From contig OZ038423.1 of the NCBI GenBank assembly GCA_964036155.1, positions 52,281,249 through 52,345,248 of the forward strand: a stretch of DNA of 64,000 nucleotides. The letters run 5' to 3'. Both the position numbers and the translations under genes were made by a program. This document shows positions 53,974 to 64,000 of this stretch, one piece after another (position 1 is the stretch's first letter; every line of letters starts with the position of its first letter). This DNA comes from Diploscapter coronatus (taxonomy: Eukaryota > Nematoda > Chromadorea > Rhabditida > Rhabditidae). The notes under the pieces are model-generated. The model was not told the origin of the DNA. It worked only from the letters and a program-made list of their open reading frames with translations, and did no database searches.

Positions 53974-54778
53974 ATCTGCAGGGTTGGACCGAGACTGTCA
54001 CAGACAGGCAGGCAGTAAGCCTTTGACAACCACCCACCTTCCATTCATTCAACAACTCTCCCGGTCTCTTTCTTATTTTACTTCCTCCCAATTCAGTTGT
54101 ATTATCCACAATTAATTATTCACTTTTCTGGTGCATAGTAATTTATTTTATCTCTTCCTGAGGCATTTTCTTTTCTGAACAAATCTCTTTTCATTCCAGT
54201 ATCTCTAAAGTTTGAAGAATTCATCACGGAATAAAACGTTCATTTTACGAATGAAATGGTTTCTCACAGACAAATTATTCAGAGATAGTTCATTCGAATT
54301 TATCCACCATTGCAAATGACTTGCCCTTCGCGAAAGGGGGAGGTGCGAAGCGCATCGCGTTCCTATGCGTTGCGGCTTCCATTGTGAGGAGCATTTTTCA
54401 GTATGATTATGTCAGAAAAGGGGAACTGGCCCTCATCCAAAATTCGTCATTGAATGGGGGAGTGGCGTCAAGGAAAATTATAATCATAATTGAGGACCAC
54501 CTTTAAACCGATGCCAGACACAAATTATCTTAAAATCCCCGATGATTCGAATAAGTGGACATGTAGATAGATTATAAATAATTCCATATCGTTCATTATA
54601 ACTTCTTTATGGTTAAATAGAGGGTTGGACTAATTTGGGGTCATGAAGATAATGTCATGCTATTGTGAAAACATGAAACATATTTTAGCTTCAAACATGC
54701 AAGAAATAATTCTAGAAAAGCGCAAGTGTTGAGCCAAATGTACAGTCGACTTAAGTTAAACTATTTTACACCGATAAT
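53974..54778. other. Spacer between convergent beta-tubulin and chemoreceptor B
   Basis: Tubulin 3' UTR (AATAAA at about 54231) then AT-rich sequence. A GC-richer patch at about 54320-54440 with GAAAGGGGGAGG stands out from the surroundings and may be an old insertion, but I find no matching terminal repeats. Confidence 0.4.
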
Positions 54779-56520
54779 TTATTGCCATGATTTGGCGAGA
54801 TAATCGAAATAGATGCGTCCTTCATCACCCTTTGAAATGAACATTTTACTTCCCATAGTTGATTTAATCTGATCGGGAACAATCTCCGATGTCGCTTTAG
54901 CATTCCTGCATTTTACCTAAATTCGATCCACTCTGATATTAATTTTATGAAACTTTTAATAATTCACCTTGCGCGCTGCATTTCTCCAGTGATCAGAATA
55001 CAGGTAAAAGACATAAGGAAACGTTATGCTATACCTGAACATCCAATAAATTTGCGATAAAGCTGTATAATTTTAATTACATAAGGTTTGAAAAGCTTAG
55101 CGTAATATTTGCCACGTTTTTGTGTTTCTCACTTAGCCATTCGGAGGCTGACAGAAATAGACAAATTCCTGCTGATAAATGGAAAAATCCTGAGCTAAGT
55201 ATCATATGAATAAATAGCTGAATTTAAACAAATTAGATATATAAACGCGTATAAATATTGTAAAATTTAAAAATTATAACAATTGCAAACCTGCTGAGTC
55301 CTAATATTTTCAGCGACTTGATATCTTTCCGACAAAATGTACTTTTTCGTTTTCATGGAACTCGAAAAGCTGCGAAAATAATGCACATTGATTCGCATCA
55401 AGACGAGATGCCCCTGTAATTCAACAATGATAGGATTAAAATTTCACCTTAAGATTCATACCACAATAGACAAAATTGTGATAAAGAAACCAATGTATAA
55501 GTGAATTCGAGACGTCGAGGCTAAAATATTCAAAGTAAAAACTCGGTGATATCCCACACACTATAAATTCAGAAAAGGAAATTAAAAATTAAGTAACTTC
55601 AGATATGATCAACTGCATTTTAGCATCTAAAATTTTAAACAAATGTGATGAGTGGATTTTACACGCAGAGATTAGTATTTTTATCAATAAGCTTAAGAGA
55701 ATTTCAATTATACAAGTATTCAATAGTTTTAGGGAGACCAGCTTCAATATTTCGTAATATACACGATTTGAATAAAGAAAATTTGCGCCTACTCTTTCCT
55801 TATCTAAATTGGTCAATATTTGCCAATCATTTAGTAATTTAATTCAAAAATGTGTTGTAGTAAATGTATTTAAATTTCAAACACATACCATTCCTATGGG
55901 TGATTGTTGAAATGGCAGCTATCGGGTTGGCAATAATCACCAGAATGTAGAAGATTTGACTCCTCTTTTTGCATTCATAGTCCTTCAAGAAATATGTAGC
56001 ACAAGCCCGTTCCAAAACACAGCAGGGTAAGAATTCGAACACTAAAATCACGTTGCACAAGTTCTCATGAATAAAATCGTTACTTAGTGAATATTCATAA
56101 ACCAGACAGAACTCTGATATCTCGTATAACTGTGATGTCCAGTCTAAATATATCGAAACATGCGATTAAACATTTGAGGTAATTTCAAACTACTCACATT
56201 CTTCATATGGCTCTGCTTTAAAAATTAGATAAATCCTCAAAATTCGTGAAGATATGTATAGCCAATAATCATAATATAGACATATAACAATTCTATTTAG
56301 ATTTGGATGAAAGGGCGGCAAAGTGAACAATGCATATTGAAAGAGAATGGACAGTGAAAATCTTAAATTATAAAGATATTTTTACAAAACAATAAAGGGA
56401 TTATCCTTATACTTACGAAGGTAAATACAAACATAATTCGATCGTTAGTGACAATTTTACATTATCGATATACCCATGCTCATAGGCATGTGTTAGATTT
56501 AGCAGATTATGAAATACCAT
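54779..56520 (-). CDS. Nematode 7TM chemoreceptor (Sra/Srab superfamily), copy B
   Basis: Paralog of copy A in the opposite orientation, with the same ten-exon plan. ATG is at 56520-56518 and the stop TAA at 54781-54779. Start MVFHNLLNLTHAYEHGYI; FSLSILFQYALFTLPPF; ISEFLFEFLPCCVLERACAT; GANFLYSNRVYYEILKL; TSRIHLYIGFFITILSIV; ILSERYQVAENIRTQQ. Exons 1-7 and their introns are nearly identical to copy A, apart from local differences in exon 1 and a 3-nt deletion in exon 7. From exon 8 on the two differ much more: ICLFLSASEWLSEKHKNV here against VCLFLPTFESLDEKYKNI in copy A, and the tail ends YFDYLAKSWQ. No stop codon or frameshift seen, so both copies look functional. The ligand and expressing cell are unknown. 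Confidence 0.83.
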
Positions 56521-57410
56521 CTATGCAATAACTAATTTCCACAAGTTGAAAATAACACTAAAGTATCTGAATTAGTTAAATATTTATTTTAAAACCAGTA
56601 TAATTTAGCAAAATGCAACGGATAGGTTATAGATAAGTGTGATAACTAGTAATAAATACGATAAGTTCACTTAGCAACGAACAAATTCCACAGTGAATCG
56701 GAAGAATGGCACTCCTCTGAGATTCTAATCCATACACTACATTTATAATTCCTAGAAGTCCACATTCTGTTTAGATACTAAAACCCATAAAAGTATATTA
56801 ATTGGAAGAATGAAACGACATTATTTCTACAAGACGGATGCAGTTTATGAACGCTATAATGCAGTATCGCTGAAATCATAAGATGGCTATTATCTTTGAA
56901 AATGTTATTATAAACTTTGCTAAACTTATGCAGGGTCATAGTTTATAATAGAGTTAATTGAAATTCAACATTTGTTGCTCGTGTGATAGAAACGCTTCTA
57001 TTATGAAAATCATAAGGCTTTCTAGTGTTTTCCCACAGTGAAAAGAAAGTAATTCTTTCATAAATAGATATGCAAGATGAATTTTTTAATAGAAGATAAG
57101 CTCTTACAATTTGACCAGACACGAAAGCAATAATTCTTAATTCAAAAAATAGACTCTGAATTTCTAAGATCATAATGCCGAGTAAAATACCGCTGAATTG
57201 TATTTTCATTTCAATTCAATTGTATGTGAGATAAAATTTTCTGAGTCTGCCTTCTACAAATTAATTACCATTGCAGAAAAAACCTTGCAAATACATTATT
57301 GTACCAGTCTAATTTTAGGATTTGTTGACAACATTTTACGAATCGTTCGGTTAGAAAAATATTTTGAAGAGAGAACCCTAAAATTAGTAGATTTGGTGTA
57401 AATATATGCC
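55330..57410 (-). repeat. Right arm of the large inverted duplication
   Basis: Reverse complement of about 39356-41400. The outer boundary is sharp: identity ends at GGCATATATTTACACC (reading on the minus strand), directly beside the terminal inverted repeat of the element at 57411. Between the arms lie RBM22, HARS and beta-tubulin, about 14 kb. Confidence 0.9.
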
Positions 57411-57795
57411 AGAGAGCGCAAACGGATCTCTAAATTGCAGCCTAACATGGTTAAATTTGTTGTTAAATTATCCTCAGGGGTATAGCTAAGATTTTGGCAA
57501 ATAAAAAATGTAAAAAAACAAAAAGAAAAAAAAGAAGTACCCAAACCTAGAAAATATAGGAAACTGAACCTTGAAATGAACACGTTTTTGCAATACAAAA
57601 ACCCCGCGGATGTAAAAATAGCGAGCTGGTTTTTGACACAAATCAGGCTCATGGGCTTTATCATCGATCTAGATTGAGCCTTTTTATGCCTTCGCAGTCT
57701 GAACATGACTTATTTCCTATTTTGGGGGTTTCCCGGAACTACCATTTTTAACAATGCGGCGTTTTGCAGAGGGACGGCGGAGTTTGCGCTCTCTA
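57411..57795. mobile_element. MITE with AGAGAGCGCAAAC terminal inverted repeats
   Basis: About 385 bp. Left end AGAGAGCGCAAACGGATC, right end reverse complement AGAGAGCGCAAACTCCGC, so a 13-bp perfect terminal inverted repeat. No transposase. Its ends differ from those of the TA-flanked MITEs elsewhere in the window. It abuts the outer limit of the right arm of the inverted duplication. Confidence 0.65.
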
Positions 57796-57982
57796 TCTAA
57801 AGGATTTACCGACATGCCTGGCGTTGAGTGTGGATAGAGGTCACCGAAGAGCGGTGCATTTCAAAATGATTCGAAGATGTTGAAGTTACCTCGAGAAGGA
57901 ATGAAACACAGTTGCGAAGTTAACGAAATTGAAAAATGAAACTTTGCAAAAGCTTCGAGAAGTTTCATCGATATACTAAAGT

Positions 57983-58347
57983 TTGGTATTGGAAAATTCA
58001 CAATGCGATTCCTTTTGGGAAGAAAAATGGAAGATTAGAATCTGCCTTGGCTGCCTAAAACACAAAAGTCAACTCGAAAATGATGAATTTATTGCATCGT
58101 CTCCCCATTCGCCATCCGGTCATTCACCGTCTAACAGCCTTTGCAGCATGGTCACCGCGATCCTGTCTCTGTCCCTGCAGCTCGTACACATTCTCTCCGC
58201 AGCCAGGTAAGCTAGCCACAAGGGAAAACAACGAAATAACCCATTCATCCCTCATTTGCAGCATTTTCCTGCTCGCTTGCCAACTCATCAAGTGCTGCAA
58301 GAGCAAGAAATCGCCCGTGAGTTTGGAAGGAATGGAAATTCGTAAAT
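57983..58347 (+). CDS. Possible small single-pass membrane protein, function unknown
   Basis: A frame from ATG 57983 runs to a donor GTAAGC at about 58207. After a roughly 52-nt intron (acceptor TTTGCAG, ending about 58260), it continues in phase to a TGA at 58345-58347, about 100 residues in all. The second half is more coding-like than the first: SSPHSPSGHSPSNSLCS, then MVTAILSLSLQLVHILSAAS and IFLLACQLIKCCKSKKSP, a membrane helix followed by a Cys/Lys cluster that could be palmitoylated. Translation could start at the internal Met at about 58149 instead. I recognise no family; the first half may be chance. Confidence 0.45.
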
Positions 58348-58429
58348 GACAATTGACAGAATGACGAGACCTATCGTTTGGGATAGAGGAGGGAAGGAAA
58401 ACACAAAGAGTTATGTGAGAAAATATTTG

Positions 58430-59386
58430 GCTGTTAAGAAAGTCTTGCACCAAAAATAAATTGTAATTTATTCATAACTATTTAAAACCGTCAAGAATCA
58501 ACAATATTATATTCATTATTGAGATCAGTAACCTTCGCCTACCTATTGGGTAGATCACTGATGCCTTTCGCCCGGAATTCGGGAGACTGACACTCTTGCT
58601 TGCAGGAAGCAGCTCGTAGTAAGATTATTGTTCGAAGTTGAGGTTCACTGATAATGGTCGATAAGTTATCAAAACTCTGCACGCGGACTCTTATACACCC
58701 ATGTGGTGATATCTTCGAGAACATTTTACAAGGTTCGCACACTTATTAGGGCATTCGACTCATTTTTAGAAAATTATGGATTTTTAAAATTTTTGGTGCA
58801 GGACTTTCTATCCAACCTAATACTCATTGTTTTCTTTGGTAACAAAGTACCTACAGCCGAAAAAAGTGAACGTCCTCCCATGAGCTTCGCAATCCCTGAC
58901 TTAAATCCGATAGAATATTTATAGGACGATCTGGAGAGGCGAGTTAAGGGTATTCGAGCTTGAAATGCCAACGAAAAGTTTCCCATTCTGTCCCGGAACG
59001 GTACAAGACAGACCAGCGCACGATCGATCGTCTGATGGCTTCAATGCCTAACAGATGCGAAGAGACCATCAAGTCTAGGGGCTTTCTACTCGCTATTGAG
59101 CTAATCTTATTATTTCACCAGCTTTTCTTATCATAATCTCATTTCTAAGTTATTTCTAAGTCATTTTTAATAGTGTCATGTTAAAGTTCCAAGACTCTTG
59201 GACGGGTATTCTTTAAAAAAATATTTTTTTAAAATTATTTTTCCTCGTTCCTACTTTAAAAATGTATACTAAATGTGTCATTTTTAACGCAGTTTCAGAA
59301 TAAATAAAGTTTTAAAAATATATTTGTATTAGTCAAGATTTAAAAAGAAAAAATCAAAAGTTCCAAGACATATGACCACCACTGTA
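58430..59386 (+). pseudogene. Degenerate Tc1/mariner transposase relic
   Basis: On the plus strand, around 58890-59110, translation gives AIPDLNPIEYL, a stop, then DDLERRVKGIRA, a stop, and later SIDRLMASMPNRCEETIKSR. This is the C-terminal third of a Tc1-type transposase: the last catalytic acidic residue lies in the PDLNPIE motif, followed by the usual LWxxLxRRV and SMPxRCxxVI blocks. Stop codons and lost catalytic parts show it is dead. The right terminal repeat is visible at about 59352-59386 (reverse complement TACAGTGGTGGTCATATGTC). I cannot place the left end securely; 58430 is a guess. Confidence 0.75.
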
Positions 59387-59387
59387 T

Positions 59388-59404
59388 ATATATATATATA
59401 TAAT
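59388..59404. repeat. TA microsatellite
   Basis: Run of TA units exactly between the end of the Tc1 relic and the start of the SINE; a second TA-rich run follows the SINE at about 59683-59725. Confidence 0.85.
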
Positions 59405-59407
59405 TAT

Positions 59408-59690
59408 TGAGCGGCGTAGCGCAGTGGTTGTGTGTTACTGCCTACAGCTAGGGCTCAAGTTCGCCCCCCCGCTCCTACCCAAACCCAAGGGGGTTAAGAA
59501 ATGTTGGTAGTGGATAAAACCACGAAAAATTCGCCTAAAAATCCCTCGGCTGTTGCACACAACAACAGTCTGTCCTCGGGCCGGGCCACTAGTCCTGTGG
59601 CTAGGATAGGCCGACTGCTCCATTACAGGCTGAGGGTAGCCGACCCCCACCTAGTGGGGAATAATAAGGCTAGGAAAAAAAAAATATATA
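59408..59690 (+). mobile_element. tRNA-derived SINE
   Basis: The left 70 nt look like a tRNA gene: an A-box-like GTAGCGCAGTGG at about 59416-59427 and a B-box-like AAGTTCGCCCC at about 59457-59467. They are followed by a GC-rich body without an open frame and an A-rich tail (about 59674-59683) that runs into TA repeats. The cloverleaf is too degenerate for a functional tRNA. This is the classical layout of a RNA polymerase III-transcribed SINE. Confidence 0.72.
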
Positions 59691-60397
59691 TATATATATT
59701 TTCAAATATGTATACATATATATTTATTAATAAATTATAGAAGTGAAAGCAAAACTCACGTCCTGTTAGTTAAGGCATGATTTAATATAACAATCTCATT
59801 GCATATCTCACTCTAGATATCTCACCCTCGATCTCTATAAATACCCAATACTATCAGTTAATAAACGATTTCGCTCGCATCTTGTTCTAACCTTCAAGCC
59901 TCTACACAGCACACCCCTCGTCTACATCTTTGTGGTACCGAAGTACTCAACTCTGTTCATTTCAGCCGTGGTCGAGGAAGCTCTAAAATCTGTTTGTGGA
60001 CAGATTCTATTCTTCTCTCGCCGGGTGCGGGCCAACTCCTCCACTTTTTAAGTCAACCATTTTTCCACCACTATATTTTAATGAGTTTAAACAGTGGGGG
60101 GAGTCGGCCCGCATCCAGGAAAGGAGGGGGCAGGGTCGGAGAGAGGAAAGGAAAGTGAAAAGCAAAAACAAAACATTAAACAAGAAAAGAGGTGTGCATT
60201 CGCACAGAGTATTTAAGTTGGAGAGGAGAGGGTGGTGGCAGCCGACCGTTGACGAAGCTCCCCTTCCTCTACCGACATGAACATAGCAAGGACGACGTGA
60301 GTTTTGTGGTTTCGCTTCTTGCCGATTTCATCTAGACGAACACTGAAACTCTTCAGTGTATCGTGATCATTGGCAATCTAACAAAAAGTTTTCAACC

Positions 60398-60780
60398 ATG
60401 AAAATGAAGTTTCCATCTTGCAGTCTGTTCGCTCTCCTCGTCGTCTTTGTCTGCACGGTCATCCCCGAGTCTGCCGCTCAGACCTACTATGAACTGCTCA
60501 GCGACCTATTGAACCTCGTAAGTATTTTCAGTGAAAAAACATTCAAGATTCAAGTACAATTGTTATCAAAACTCACGATTAGAAGATTCTCTGAATAAAA
60601 CAACTTATGATAGATTTAACTTAGAACTCAAACAACGGAGGAAATCCCTTCTACCAAGACTACAACAGCGGATCGTACTTTAGTCCTTCTATCTATCAAC
60701 CTCCCCCTGAACTCTACTGGGCCATGAAGGCTCAAGAAATGGCCAGTAACAATGCAATGAAATTCTTGGATGGAAGTTAG
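60398..60780 (+). CDS. Small secreted protein, function unknown
   Basis: Two exons, 60398-60517 and 60625-60780, join in phase 0 to 91 residues. The N-terminus MKMKFPSCSLFALLVVFVCT is a strong signal peptide with likely cleavage after ESAAQ. The mature chain is short and rich in Tyr, Asn, Ser, Gln and Pro: TYYELLSDLLNLNSNNGG, FYQDYNSGSYFSPSIYQPPP, then WAMKAQEMASNNAMKF. There are no Cys residues in the mature part. A TATA-like TATTTAAG lies about 190 bp upstream at 60210, and a second short exon-like piece with its own ATG (about 60277-60297) ends in a GTGAG donor and may be 5' UTR. The composition suggests an extracellular-matrix, cuticle-associated or neuropeptide-like product, but no processing sites or family are evident. 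Confidence 0.72.
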
Positions 60781-61500
60781 TATTCGGGAAGTGTCAAAAT
60801 GTATTAAAAGTGATTATTTTAGGGTAATCGAGTGCGCTGAGCACGAATATCATATTCTTTTTTATAATGCTTTTATTCAATTTTTCTTTGTTTATAATAA
60901 ATTGGTTTAATTACCCAAGTTTGAGGCGATTCACACAAACTTAGAGTCTAGTCTAACAAACCGCTGCACAGTGTCAACCACTCGTACACGACGTTCACTA
61001 ATCGACCCATTTTCATTTGGTATTGGTTGGTTTTCGAATGTTCAAGTTGAAGCCCTCTAACAGTATGACTAAAACCAACAATTATGAGAAATTGAGCAGA
61101 AAGAGTATGTAAACACTCCTCCGCTTCTTGAGTCAGACACAGAGATAGATCGATTGTTCATCAACGTCTTCATCTTAGTATTTAGTATTTTTGTTAAGAC
61201 GCATTCTTTGAATAACCCAAACAAAATATAAAGGGAGGTCGGACAACTGCAAAAGTCTCTTGAATCCGAGCCAAACCCATTTGGGTGGTATGCCATGGAC
61301 CTATATGGTAACATAGTAAAGTGATAGCACGGTACTCTAGGAAGTAAAAATGAAGTATTGCCCTTCAACTGCTATATTCTGAAAAGATTTTTCAACTTGG
61401 TCTTATTTTACAAAAGTTATGAATTTTTGAAAAATTTTATCATTTTCGTGGGTCTGACGCATTCAAACCTCCATACCACGCATACCATAATAGATAACCA
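60781..61500. other. Spacer before the fold-back element
   Basis: Contains the 3' UTR of the small secreted-protein gene (AATAAA at about 60898). No exon seen in the remainder. Confidence 0.4.
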
Positions 61501-63372
61501 TATGACACGTTCTTCGTAAGAATCGAGAATGAGGTGATACCCAAGAAGTTGACCCTCAAACTTCGAGCTGATATTTTGTTCCCAGGGGTTTTCGATCACG
61601 CTGATGACTAATCTGGCGGTTAAAACTCGATCCAATCACCTGTTCCGCATGTTCCGGAAGGTCCGCATCCAGTCGTTTCGGAAAATTATATTTTCATTAT
61701 TCTGCATGGGAAAAATTCAAATTCAGTATCAAAATGCTCACAGAGACCAACTGAACACGATTCTGAAAAGATCTCGTCGAAATGACACCGAATAAGGAAC
61801 TTATGATTTTTTTCTGACATGGGGTATGTAGAAACTTGAAATTAACATAGCTCCGCCCACTTGCATTTTTTACGAAAAACGGATAGTGCCACGAGAGTCA
61901 GCGTGAAAAACTGCTATATATGTGAAAATCAGCCAAATTGACGGACCCCTGGAAACATTGACTTTTGTCCTTGCTGATATTTATTTTTAAATTTGCGAAA
62001 ATCAGGTGATTGGAAATGTTCTCGGACAGTAGTTGTCAAACTGATAACAATTCAGTTTGGATGAGAGGGAGAGAGAAACAGTAAGATATACAATAGAGGG
62101 TGGCCGACTTCAAATAACGAACAAATCTTGGCTTATTGACTTTCCTACTTACCCCTTTCCTTCCTGCCTTTGTCTAACTGTTAAGTGAATTTGCGAATTT
62201 GTGTCAATTTGAAGTCTTTCGGTTCTCCTGCACACAACACATACAGGACCCTCACTAAACCCCTTCGCAATAACTTATAGAAAGAGCGGACTTCGTTTAA
62301 CTTGTTTGAACTCGGGAAGAAAATGTGCTCACATTAAGAGCAGAGATGTACGGACCGCGTACATCCTTGATCAAAAGTGAACGCCAGCAAAAACCAAAGT
62401 TCTAGCAAAGGGGTATAAACAGGGGTCCTCAAATCAGACTGATTTTCACATCTATAGTACAGTTTTTCACGCTGATCATCATGATGTGGTTTGTTTTTCG
62501 AAAATCGATTACTGTAGCAGATTAAGGTAGCTTGAAAGATTTCAAGATCCGACCTCGGGAAAACTCATAGCTTCCTTATTTCTAGACCAAATTGAATGAT
62601 TATTTTTTTTTATTTTGTAGATCTTGAGTAGGAGAATAAAGTAAAGATATAAAGAACCTTTTTAGAAATTAATTTTGGCGGGGAAAAGTTACCCAAATTT
62701 ACCCTATATACCTCTACTGTGTTTACAAGTATAATGTAAGTTAGAGTTGGAGTTTTCCATAAAATCTTGTAGAACTCTTCAAGTTGATCGGCTTTTGTTT
62801 CAGAACTTATTCTAGACTGGGCACACACATACAGAGATATGAATTTTTGAAATTAAATTAGGCAACAATGAGCCATGACAACTCTTCGAAGAAGTGCCAT
62901 TTCTCGCTAGCGGACAATCTATAGGAAAACGGTCAAATATTTTAGAAACTAGAAGGCCTGGGCTACTTCCCAGTATAAATAACTCATGGAACCTGGCATT
63001 TTTAAAAAATAGAAAATTTAAAAAAGCGAAAAATCGCTATGACATTTTCCATATATTTCACTATGTTCATCATAACTTCCTTATTCGGTGTCGTTTCGAC
63101 GAGATCTTTTCAGAATCGTGCTCATATGGTCTCTGCGAGTATTTTAATACCAAATTTGAATTTTTCCCATGCCGAATAACGAGAATAGAATTTTTCTAAA
63201 CTACCGAATGCGGACCTTCCGGAACATGCGGAACAAGTGGTCGGATCGAGTTTTAACCGTCAGATTCGTAATCAGCGTAGTCGAAAACCCCCAGGAACAA
63301 AAATTAGCTCGAAATTTGAGGGTCGACTTCTTGGGTATCACTCCATACTCGATTCTTACGAAGAACGTGTCA
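61501..63372. mobile_element. Fold-back (long inverted repeat) element
   Basis: Outer arms of about 305 bp, 61501-61808 and 63065-63372, are reverse complements at roughly 85% identity by eye; for example, ACACGTTCTTCGTAAGAATC on the left is matched on the right. A second, inner pair (about 61880-61955 and 62425-62490, sharing CGTGAAAAACTG and TGTGAAAATCAG) is also inverted. No transposase frame. The architecture is that of a non-autonomous fold-back or long-TIR DNA transposon. Small open frames in the arms are mirror images and not genes. Confidence 0.75.
62537..62602 (+). repeat. Direct repeat unit, copy 1
   Basis: AGATCCGACCTCGGGAAAA followed by CTCATAGCTTCCTTATTTCT and GACCAAA recurs in the same orientation at about 63907-63970. 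It lies within the middle of the fold-back element. Confidence 0.8.
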
Positions 63373-63906
63373 TGTGTATTTCCAAACCAAGCAGAAACTC
63401 ATCGTCTTATTGGACAACTCCTTGGTTCCGAAATTTATAAAACAAAAATAGAAATTCTCTAAACTTTCTAGTTATTTCTACGTGAAGCCGAGGTGTTTCT
63501 TTCCAAGAAACTACTATTTTATAAGAAACATAACCAAAATTTAAATTTCTCATTGTCAGAAAGTTCATATCATGTAAATAGACTAGCCAAAAATCAAATT
63601 TCCTGCAAAATTAACTTTGGCAGTTTGAAGTTTATATCGCCGTGCAAACAAATCGACGGATTTGATCTCATAAAGTGATATTTGTACAAGAATGACCTTT
63701 TTAATCCGAAAAATGAACCAGGATATGACCTGAAAGGAAAACACTGAGCGAAAATGTGCGTCTATTCAAACATGGAGGCAATAAGTCTGAAGTAAGATAC
63801 AGTCAATTGGAAAAATAGGTGTTGATCTTTCCGATATACATCAAATAAGTTTTGAAAAAATTATGAATTGCGGAACTCATATCTTCCTCTGTAACCTCCT
63901 TTTTTG

Positions 63907-63970
63907 ACAGATCCGACCTCGGGAAAAAATTCATAGCTTCCTTATTTCTGGACCAAACCGAACGCGGTTT
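63907..63970 (+). repeat. Direct repeat unit, copy 2
   Basis: Second copy of the unit at about 62550, with a few substitutions and a 2-3 nt insertion. It lies outside the fold-back arms, so a related element probably continues past the right edge. Confidence 0.8.
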
Positions 63971-64000
63971 TCAACATTGGATAGCCCATGAAAAATTATA

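Noticed and set aside
54321..54506. 61-residue frame in a GC-richer patch
   Set aside because: No domain, no splice partner, AT-rich end; at most a decayed insertion.
59409..59480. Functional tRNA gene
   Set aside because: A- and B-box-like sequences are present, but no acceptor stem or anticodon arm that pairs properly; it fits a SINE head better.
61604..63462. Several short frames in the fold-back element
   Set aside because: They lie in the mirrored arms and are complements of one another; no transposase motif.

Overview
This is a stretch of nuclear chromosome from a nematode. The genes are cut into many small exons by AT-rich introns. Many introns are only 44-100 nt, donors are mostly GTAAG/GTGAG and acceptors mostly TTTCAG/TTTTAG. 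Three kinds of gene point to Nematoda rather than animals in general: an acetylcholine-gated-chloride-type Cys-loop channel (LGC-46/ACC class), a receptor guanylyl cyclase of the nematode type, and two 7TM chemoreceptors with the R-Y-Q-x-x-E-N signature of the Sra/Srab superfamily. I cannot name the species.

Layout from left to right: 5' part of an ELO fatty-acid elongase (minus, runs off the left edge); DPH3 (plus, two exons); a long gene-free region; the LGC-46-like channel (plus, 13 exons); a P4-ATPase flippase of ATP8B type (minus), whose first exon codes for a lysine-rich extension and which appears to have a second, alternative first exon; another gene-poor region; then a minus-strand run of receptor guanylyl cyclase, a 97-residue unknown membrane protein and a PNPLA8-type phospholipase; chemoreceptor copy A (plus); RBM22 splicing factor and histidyl-tRNA synthetase (both minus, about 0.5 kb apart); a beta-tubulin gene (plus, divergent from the synthetase); chemoreceptor copy B (minus); a possible small membrane protein; and a repeat-rich right end with a Tc1/mariner relic, a tRNA-derived SINE, a small secreted-protein gene and a fold-back inverted repeat.

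The largest structural feature is an inverted duplication. About 2 kb near 39.36-41.4 kb reappears in reverse at 55.3-57.4 kb, with RBM22, HARS and beta-tubulin between the arms. Each arm carries the promoter and exons 1-7 of a chemoreceptor. The two genes are almost identical there but clearly different from exon 8 on, a pattern that suggests gene conversion. A short terminal-inverted-repeat element abuts the outer end of one arm.

Two splice sites look non-canonical: an AT in place of the acceptor AG in the channel gene, and a probable GC donor in the beta-tubulin gene. There is no CRISPR array, prophage, operon of bacterial type or obvious new multi-gene system. Most single-copy genes are ordinary housekeeping or neuronal/sensory genes. 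Exon boundaries were worked out by eye from reading frame, splice consensus and family conservation, so those quoted are testable predictions.
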